DNA of 11,104 nt from Bacteroidales bacterium. Its GTDB lineage: Bacteria > Bacteroidota > Bacteroidia > Bacteroidales > UBA932. The notes below the pieces were generated by a model, which worked only from the letters and a program-made list of their open reading frames with translations, did not search any database and was not told where the DNA came from. The stretch lies in NCBI GenBank assembly GCA_017555925.1, contig JAFZFL010000107.1:1-11104 (forward strand). Direction: 5' to 3'. Made by a program: the position numbers and the translations under genes. Below are positions 5,928-11,104 of this stretch, piece by piece; position 1 is the first letter of the stretch, and every line of letters starts with the position of its first letter.

Positions 5928-7469
5928 ATGAAAATCAGTTTTAAAAGAGTAACATTACATCTTGCAGGATATGTGTCACTTATCCTCTTTGCAGTTGCCT
6001 GCACCTGTAACACGTCACAGAAATATTATAAATCTATTCCCGACGGATTTGACCGTATGTGCCAGCGTGCCATAGATGAGTGGAAAGTTCCCGGAATGGC
6101 AGTTGCTGTGGTAAAGGATGGCGAGATTGTATTTATGGATGGTTTTGGTGTTGCAAAATTTGGCGATTCTGCAAATGCTGCTGTGCCTGTAACTCCCCAA
6201 ACGAAGTTTGTTATTGCATCAACTTCAAAAGCCATAACAGGAGCGCTTCTTGCAACAGTTATGGATGATTATGATACAATAAAATGGGATGCTCCTGTGA
6301 AGAACTATCTTCCAGATTTCAAACTGTATGACAAGTGGGCTACAGAGAATTTCCAGGTACGTGACATAATGGTTCACCGTACAGGTTTCAACAGCTATGC
6401 ATTGGATGATCTTCCATTCTTCGGATATGACAGGGATGATTTGTACAAACTCTTTGCAGTAGTCCAACCTACATACAGCTTCAGAACAAAATATGCATAT
6501 AATAACGAAATGTATACGGTAGCTGCCAAAATTATTGAGAAGTATACAGGAAAGAGTTGGGATGAGGCAATTGTTGAGCGTATATTCACTCCTCTCGGCA
6601 TGAAGAACAGTACAACAGGTAACGTCTCCTTCTTTACAGCGGAGAATCTTGCACAAGGTTACAGATTGCAAAAAGCTGAAGATAGGGATGAGGTTGAGGT
6701 TGTTCCAAGATTGGATAAGGAGAATGCCTTTACCTGGCTCTCTGCAGTTGCACCTGCCGGCTTTGTAATTTCAACTGCAGAGGATATGGCAAATTGGGTA
6801 AAGATGAATCTTAATCATGGTGTTTTTGAAGGCAAGGAGGTTGTATCCCGCAAGAATCATGATATGTTGTTTTATCCCCAAACAATAACATCTTGTGATT
6901 CTGCACGTCTGTGCAACTATGCCCAGGGCTGGACCATTGAGCAAAACAACAGAGGACGTTATATAAGACATACTGGTTTGGCTTATGGATATACAGCTCT
7001 TGTAGGTATGGTGCCAGATTTGGATTTGGGATTTGTATTCCTCACTAACAACGGAAGCTCTGCAGATGCCCAGAGTGCAATTGCCCGCGATCTTATTGAG
7101 CGTTATTATGGCAATGAGGAGTCGGCATACTTTGATGAGTATCTTGCAGAGTATAGGGAGAACCTCTTCAAAAAAGATGAGCCGGAGGAGGAGATTGCAC
7201 AGCCTGTTGCGCCATTGGCGAACAAGGCTTATACAGGCAATTACCATCTTGATGTATTTGGAACAGCAAAGGTGTATGAGAGAAATGACTCACTCTTCTT
7301 TAATTTGAGAAAAGTTGACAGCCATCTCAAACATAAGAATGGAAACGTATTTGAGTTTTATGTTCCAGGCGGTGGTACATTTGACCTTACATTTACAGTA
7401 AAGGGTGCGAAAGTGAATTCACTTACCTTTGATATAAATGACCCTATCGGAGATTTTATTAAAAAGTAA
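5928..7469 (+). CDS. Lipoprotein serine hydrolase, class C beta-lactamase/PBP-like family, with C-terminal accessory domain
   Basis: A 513-aa envelope enzyme of the beta-lactamase-related serine hydrolase family (AmpC/DD-peptidase/esterase type). Signal residues 1-24 end in AVAC, making Cys25 the likely lipidation site. Catalytic motifs are STSK at 98-101 (Ser98 nucleophile, Lys101), YNN at 191-193 (Tyr191 general base, the YxN motif), and HTG at 348-350 in place of the KTG triad, as in many esterase or D-aminopeptidase-like members. The catalytic domain covers about 38-400. A charged linker (about 405-425) leads to a beta-rich C-terminal domain (about 428-513) resembling the DUF3471 type found on this family. 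The substrate is unknown; D-amino-acid peptides, esters or beta-lactams are all possible, and true beta-lactamase activity should not be assumed. Its 3' end overlaps the convergent AraC gene by 11 bp. Confidence 0.92.
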   Translation: MKISFKRVTLHLAGYVSLILFAVACTCNTSQKYYKSIPDGFDRMCQRAIDEWKVPGMAVAVVKDGEIVFMDGFGVAKFGDSANAAVPVTPQTKFVIASTSKAITGALLATVMDDYDTIKWDAPVKNYLPDFKLYDKWATENFQVRDIMVHRTGFNSYALDDLPFFGYDRDDLYKLFAVVQPTYSFRTKYAYNNEMYTVAAKIIEKYTGKSWDEAIVERIFTPLGMKNSTTGNVSFFTAENLAQGYRLQKAEDRDEVEVVPRLDKENAFTWLSAVAPAGFVISTAEDMANWVKMNLNHGVFEGKEVVSRKNHDMLFYPQTITSCDSARLCNYAQGWTIEQNNRGRYIRHTGLAYGYTALVGMVPDLDLGFVFLTNNGSSADAQSAIARDLIERYYGNEESAYFDEYLAEYRENLFKKDEPEEEIAQPVAPLANKAYTGNYHLDVFGTAKVYERNDSLFFNLRKVDSHLKHKNGNVFEFYVPGGGTFDLTFTVKGAKVNSLTFDINDPIGDFIKK

Positions 7470-8388
7470 AATTCTCCTCCTGGTATCTCTTGGGAGAGAT
7501 GCCAGTATGTTTTTTGAAAAATTTGCCAAATGATGACTGGTCTGCAAAATTCAATATTTCTGCAATCTGCTGGATGGTATTTTCCTGACTTCTGAGCATT
7601 ACTTTGGCACGTGTTACAAGGTATCGGGCAATCCAGACATTTGCGGTTTTGCCCGATACCTCTTTTAATATAAGGGAGAGATATTGTACGCTTATGCAGA
7701 GCTTGTCTGCATAAAAAGAGGGATTATGCTCTCTCTCCCCATTCTTCACAAGCTCTTCAAGAAATCTTTTTATATAAACCTCCTTAATTGTCGATTTAGC
7801 CTTTACGCTCTCACCTTTGCTCTTTTTCAGATAGATATTTGCACTCTCAAGCATTACATTATAGAGGGCATTTGCTGTTATCTCTCTTCTCAACAGGTGG
7901 CTTGTATCAAGGAGATATTGCTCAAGTCTTAGCAGGCTGCTCTTTATGGCATTGAACTCCTTCTCATCAAATGAGTGCACCGGTGACTGGTCAACATTAA
8001 GCAGTTGGGATATAGATATCGGTTTCTTTTCAAGAACAGAAGTTGTTATAAACTCATTTGTACATATAAGAATATATGCCTTGAAGTTTGGAGAGGCTTC
8101 AATTTCTGTAAGGATCTTAAGAGGTAAAATTCCAAAACTGCTGTGAGCGCCAATTGTATACTTTTTATAATCGAGTACAACTTTAATCTCTCCGCCAATT
8201 ACAAGTATATTGCATACTCTATTCTCTGTGGAGCGTGTAAGAAATATCTCTTCAGCTATATTGTTGAATTTCTGAACATTTTCTCTCTCTATACGTGTAA
8301 ATAGTATTGACTCCTCAAAGTTCGCACCACCAAGGGCCGCTTTAAACTGGGATATGGAAAATTCTCTTTCTGACCTGATGCTGTTCAT
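7459..8388 (-). CDS. AraC-family transcriptional regulator
   Basis: A 309-aa regulator with an N-terminal cupin-like sensing region (about 20-120, beta-rich), a helical linker (about 130-200), and a C-terminal AraC/XylS DNA-binding domain (about 200-306). The first helix-turn-helix begins near 226 (YADKLCISVQYLS). The second is IAEILNFADQSSFGKFFKKH (275-294), followed by the signature TGISPKRYQ (295-303). The effector is unknown. The ATG lies at 8388-8386 on the minus strand. The gene converges on the serine hydrolase gene and diverges from the TetR/efflux genes, so it is well placed to control either side; this is inference from position only. Bacteroidota AraC proteins of this plan often regulate a neighbouring transport or hydrolase gene. 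Confidence 0.92.
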   Translation of the reverse strand: MNSIRSEREFSISQFKAALGGANFEESILFTRIERENVQKFNNIAEEIFLTRSTENRVCNILVIGGEIKVVLDYKKYTIGAHSSFGILPLKILTEIEASPNFKAYILICTNEFITTSVLEKKPISISQLLNVDQSPVHSFDEKEFNAIKSSLLRLEQYLLDTSHLLRREITANALYNVMLESANIYLKKSKGESVKAKSTIKEVYIKRFLEELVKNGEREHNPSFYADKLCISVQYLSLILKEVSGKTANVWIARYLVTRAKVMLRSQENTIQQIAEILNFADQSSFGKFFKKHTGISPKRYQEENFTF

Positions 8389-8602
8389 AATAATCTATTT
8401 TGGACGGATAATGCTTTGCAAGTTTAATACCAACATATAGAAATGGAATATAAATCTTGTTAAAGTTTTGTCAAGTAACTGTCGGGAAGCAAAGTTATAT
8501 ATTTTCAGACCAAAAATATACTTTTTGAGGCTATTGAGTTTTCTGTTTCTTGTTACAATTTTGCGACCTAAAATGAAAAGAAGGCTTTTGGCCGTTGCAA
8601 TT
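8389..8602. promoter_or_regulatory. Divergent regulatory region between the araC-type and tetR-type genes
   Basis: This 214-bp gene-free stretch separates two divergent regulator genes. On the minus strand TAAACTTG (8434 down to 8427) matches the -7 consensus TAnnTTTG at 7 of 8 positions and could drive the AraC gene. Towards the TetR gene, TTACAATTTTGC at 8553-8564 resembles a -7 element with two extra spacer bases; a start near 8570 would suit translation from 8603. The region also holds an inverted repeat (8498-8520) listed separately. An open reading frame reaches back to TTG 8468, but its extra residues do not match TetR proteins, so I treat it as non-coding. Confidence 0.4.
8498..8520. 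repeat. AT-rich inverted repeat, candidate operator
   Basis: Perfect 8-bp arms TATATTTT (8498-8505) and AAAATATA (8513-8520) are separated by 7 bp (CAGACCA). The position between the AraC and TetR genes suits an autoregulatory TetR operator or an AraC site. The arms are pure A/T and could arise by chance in such a region, so the functional role is only a suggestion. Confidence 0.35.
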
Positions 8603-9196
8603 ATGAGAAAAGAGCATATTCTGGAGTTTGTTTATGGTGAGTTTGCAGCATGCGGATTCAAGCAGGTAAGTGTGGATGAACTTGCCGCCCGAATGCATAT
8701 CTCCAAGAAAACACTCTATGAATTCTTCTCAAATAAAGAAAAATTGTTCCTCGACGCTATTAAGCAGAAGTGTGGCAAAATAGTTGTGGCGAGCGGAGAG
8801 ATTTCTGAGGAGTGCAGTAATGTGCTTGAAATTATAATAAGATGCTCCATGTATCTGTTTGAGGCGGTTGTGGGGGTTTCTGCCCAATTTAAGGAGGATG
8901 TGGAGAATTGTGAGGAGGCAAGAATCTATCTTAAAGAGGTGAGGAAAGAGCTTCTTGATGCAGGTAAAAGACGTTTTGAACAGGGTAAAGTCGAGGGTTA
9001 TCTGATGGAGGAGGCAGATTTTGAGATTGTTGGAAGCATGTTGGCTCTTCAGGTTGTAAAGATGAATGAAAAGAAGAGCGAAAGGTATACGCCCAATCAG
9101 GTATGCCTCAAGAGCCTTATGATAATTTTAAGAGGTGTGTGTACTGAGAAGGGAAGAGAGGTGTTGGATCAGATTAAGGAGTCATATACAGTTTAG
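8603..9196 (+). CDS. TetR-family transcriptional regulator
   Basis: A 197-aa probable repressor of the downstream efflux genes. The N-terminal DNA-binding domain (about 4-49) is clear: helix 1 IL.FVYGEFAACGF, then the helix-turn-helix SVDELAARMHISKKTLYEFF (23-42), and the SNKEKLF segment (43-49) typical of the family. The remainder (about 55-197) is the variable helical ligand-binding and dimerisation domain, so the inducer cannot be inferred. I chose ATG 8603 because it leaves about five residues before helix 1, as in other TetR proteins. ATG 8573 would add ten residues (MKRRLLAVAI) and cannot be excluded; TTG 8468 would add an implausible hydrophobic segment. The tolC-like gene starts 28 bp downstream, suggesting co-transcription and autoregulation. 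Confidence 0.9.
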   Translation: MRKEHILEFVYGEFAACGFKQVSVDELAARMHISKKTLYEFFSNKEKLFLDAIKQKCGKIVVASGEISEECSNVLEIIIRCSMYLFEAVVGVSAQFKEDVENCEEARIYLKEVRKELLDAGKRRFEQGKVEGYLMEEADFEIVGSMLALQVVKMNEKKSERYTPNQVCLKSLMIILRGVCTEKGREVLDQIKESYTV

Positions 9197-9224
9197 TTGC
9201 AAATAATAATTTAATTTACATAAA

Positions 9225-10550
9225 ATGAAGAAAGTATTAAAAACTATTGTAGCAGTTGTATCGCTGGTGGCGCTTGGAGTTCCATCCTTTGCGCAGGATA
9301 CGTTAAAGCTGACTCTCCAGGATGCGTTGGAGATTGCGTTGAGCGAGAACCTTACAGTAAAGGTTGCTGATATGGAGATTCAGAGGTCAGAGTATGCCAA
9401 GAAGGGTACTTATGCCTCATTGTTCCCTCAAATTGATTTCAGTTTCAACTATCAGGGCGCAATAAAGAAGCAGACAATGTTTATGGGCGACCAGTCTTTC
9501 CAGATAGGAAGGAATCATACCTGGAGTACAGGTTTTTCATTGGGTATGCCACTTGTTTCTGTTCCGCTTTGGAAGAGCCTTCAGATTACCGGAATGGATG
9601 TTGAGTTGTCAATTGAAAAGGCACGTGCTTCCCGACAGGATCTTGTAGACCAGATAAAACAGACATTCTATACAACACTTCTTGCCAATGACTCTTATGA
9701 GGTGTATAAGGAGAATTATGAGAATACCCTTGAGGATCTTGAAGATGTGAAGAAACAGTATGAGAATGGCAAGGCTGCCAAATTTGATCTTATAAGAGCA
9801 GAGGTAAATGTACAGAATGCAATGCCATCTATGTATGATGCCCAGAACAGCGTTGTTCTATGCTTGTGGAAACTTAAAGCTCTTATGGGTGTTGATTTGA
9901 ACTTGAATATTGCATGCGTAGGAAACCTTGCAGATTATAAGGATGAGTTGACAGGTGCAGATATGTATGCCTCTGTAGATTTGACCAATAACTCAACATT
10001 GAAACAGTTGGATATCCAGAGGGCAATGTTGCAGAAGAACCATGAGATAAATATTGCAAAATATTTCCCATCATTGAACCTCTCTGTAAACTACCAGTGG
10101 ATGGCAATGGAGAACAATCTTAAATTTGGAAATTATATGTGGAATCCATACTCAACAGCCGCAGTCTCTTTGGCTATTCCAATCTTCTCGGGCGGACAGA
10201 GATTCCATGCGATCAAACAGACAAAAGTTCAGAAACAGCAATTGGACCTTCAGATAGAGAATGCACATCGTGAGTTGGAGGTTGGTGTAAGAAGTGCAAT
10301 GAGTTCTATGCAAACCTGCAAAGAGCAGCATGCAGCGGCTGCCAAATCAATTGAGGGCGCAGAGGCAGGATATGAGATTGCACAAAAGAGATATGAGATT
10401 GGTAGCGGTACACTATTGGAGCTTAATGATGCGCAATTGGCACTCTTGCAGGCAAGACTATATGTAAACCAATCAATTTATAACTACTTGGTTGCCAAAT
10501 CTTCATTGGAGAAACTATTGGGTGTTGACTCTCCTGCAACCATCAAATAA
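9225..10550 (+). CDS. TolC-family outer membrane efflux protein
   Basis: A 441-aa outer-membrane exit channel for a tripartite efflux pump; a trimer spans the outer membrane and periplasm. The signal peptide is residues 1-23, with likely cleavage at SFA|Q. Two homologous OEP repeats follow (about 28-215 and 235-435). Each starts with a TL.DALEIAL- or LKQLDIQRA-type helix, continues into a strand segment (Pro-containing YASLFPQIDFS at 63-73, YFPSLNLSVNY in the second repeat), and ends in long helical coiled-coil stretches. The second half carries the AIPIFSGGQR-type turn, and the end has YEIGSGTLLELNDAQLALL, a signature of the family. The length is usual. It lies between the TetR gene (28 bp gap) and the RND adaptor gene (20 bp gap), as in most Bacteroidota RND operons. 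Confidence 0.94.
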   Translation: MKKVLKTIVAVVSLVALGVPSFAQDTLKLTLQDALEIALSENLTVKVADMEIQRSEYAKKGTYASLFPQIDFSFNYQGAIKKQTMFMGDQSFQIGRNHTWSTGFSLGMPLVSVPLWKSLQITGMDVELSIEKARASRQDLVDQIKQTFYTTLLANDSYEVYKENYENTLEDLEDVKKQYENGKAAKFDLIRAEVNVQNAMPSMYDAQNSVVLCLWKLKALMGVDLNLNIACVGNLADYKDELTGADMYASVDLTNNSTLKQLDIQRAMLQKNHEINIAKYFPSLNLSVNYQWMAMENNLKFGNYMWNPYSTAAVSLAIPIFSGGQRFHAIKQTKVQKQQLDLQIENAHRELEVGVRSAMSSMQTCKEQHAAAAKSIEGAEAGYEIAQKRYEIGSGTLLELNDAQLALLQARLYVNQSIYNYLVAKSSLEKLLGVDSPATIK

Positions 10551-10570
10551 GTAAAAACAAAAAATAGATA

Positions 10571-11104
10571 ATGGATATGAAAAAAACTAATTTCTTCAAG
10601 ATGCTGCTTGCAGCTGCAATTATGACATCTGCTGCCGCTTGTAACAACAATGGCTCAAATGAAGAGTCGGCTGTAGCAGAGAAAGAGACTGCTGTTAAAG
10701 TAAAGGTCAAACAATGTTTTGATAGAGAAGTAGAGCAGATAGAGGTCTTTACAGCTACCGTTCAGCCAAATATAAAAAACAATATTGCTCCACAACAGCC
10801 TAACCGTATTGCAAAGATTTATGTTGAGGTTGGTGATGCTGTACGCAAAGGCCAGTTGCTTGCAACGATGGATGCTGTAAGTTTGGATCAGATAAAATTG
10901 AAGATGAGCAATGACTCTCTGGAGTTTGAGAGAATAACCAAACTATATGAGGTTGGTGGTGTTTCAAAGAGCAATTGGGATGCAATGAAGATGGCATACA
11001 AGATTTCAAAATCAACTTACGAGAACCTTTTGGAGAATACATCTCTTGTAAGCCCTATTGATGGCGTAGTTACAGCAAGAAACTATGATCAGGGAGATAT
11101 GTAC
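10571..11104 (+). CDS. RND efflux periplasmic adaptor (membrane fusion protein), lipoprotein, N-terminal part
   Basis: The first 178 codons of an adaptor that bridges the inner-membrane RND pump and the TolC channel; the gene continues past the right edge. The N-terminal signal ends in the lipobox SAAAC, so Cys24 should be lipidated. The first half of the lipoyl-like domain (about 60-101, with IYVEVGDAVRKGQLLATMD at 83-101) and its second half (SPIDGVVTARNYDQGD, 161-176) are both visible. They flank a short alpha-helical hairpin (about 102-157), shorter than in AcrA. ATG 10571 and ATG 10577 (two codons later) are both in frame; either leaves the lipobox intact. The gap to the tolC-like gene is 20 bp, consistent with one operon. 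The RND pump gene is expected next. Confidence 0.93.
   Translation, partial: MDMKKTNFFKMLLAAAIMTSAAACNNNGSNEESAVAEKETAVKVKVKQCFDREVEQIEVFTATVQPNIKNNIAPQQPNRIAKIYVEVGDAVRKGQLLATMDAVSLDQIKLKMSNDSLEFERITKLYEVGGVSKSNWDAMKMAYKISKSTYENLLENTSLVSPIDGVVTARNYDQGDMY

Noticed and set aside
6225..7247. Two minus-strand open frames (148 and 158 codons) inside the serine hydrolase gene
   Set aside because: They are antisense to an intact enzyme, cysteine- and isoleucine-rich in a shadow-like way, and have no motifs.
8468..8602. N-terminal extension of the TetR gene starting at TTG 8468
   Set aside because: The added segment is hydrophobic and basic, unlike any TetR N-terminus, and would cover the likely promoter. 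ATG 8603 gives the usual spacing to helix 1.
9197..9224. A separate promoter in the gap before the tolC-like gene
   Set aside because: TAATTTAC at 9212-9219 resembles a -7 element only at 6 of 8 positions and the nearest TTG is too close. Co-transcription with the TetR gene is simpler.

Overview
The window reads as a chromosomal segment of a Bacteroidota bacterium, most likely order Bacteroidales. The signs are moderately AT-rich DNA, genes without strong Shine-Dalgarno sites, a TAnnTTTG-type -7 promoter element (TAAATTTG at 767-774), many N-terminal lipoprotein signals, and families typical of that group: a secreted patatin phospholipase, a lipoprotein cyclophilin, a ferredoxin-nitroreductase fusion, and a TetR/TolC/RND-adaptor cluster. 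I cannot name a genus or species.

Region 1 (1-803). A secreted patatin-like phospholipase runs leftwards off the window edge. It is divergent from a cyclophilin lipoprotein, and a 54-bp promoter region lies between them.

Region 2 (804-about 5842). This is a tight same-strand run with gaps of only 7 to 39 bp: cyclophilin lipoprotein, HAD-family hydrolase with a non-ATG start, nitroreductase, dUTPase (dut), 2[4Fe-4S] ferredoxin-nitroreductase fusion, MurF ligase, and a 42-codon exported peptide or small lipoprotein not obviously of any known family. It is probably one operon mixing housekeeping functions: nucleotide sanitation, the last cytoplasmic step of muropeptide synthesis, envelope protein folding and flavin redox enzymes.

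Region 3 (5928-8388). A lipoprotein serine hydrolase of the class C beta-lactamase/PBP-like family converges on an AraC-family regulator gene. Their 3' ends overlap by 11 bp and no terminator hairpin is visible.

Region 4 (8389-11104). A 214-bp divergent regulatory region separates the AraC gene from a TetR-family regulator. The regulator is followed by a TolC-like outer membrane protein and the start of a lipid-anchored RND periplasmic adaptor that runs off the right edge. This is the usual layout of a TetR-controlled tripartite efflux pump; the inner-membrane RND pump gene would be expected just beyond the window. An AT-rich inverted repeat at 8498-8520 is a candidate operator.

I see no tRNA, rRNA, CRISPR array, insertion sequence, phage gene or clear intrinsic terminator. 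Nothing here is convincingly a new multi-gene system. The most worthwhile leads are the small exported ORF after murF with a possible frameshifted continuation, the two nitroreductase genes flanking dut in a murF operon, and the two-regulator node controlling the efflux genes.
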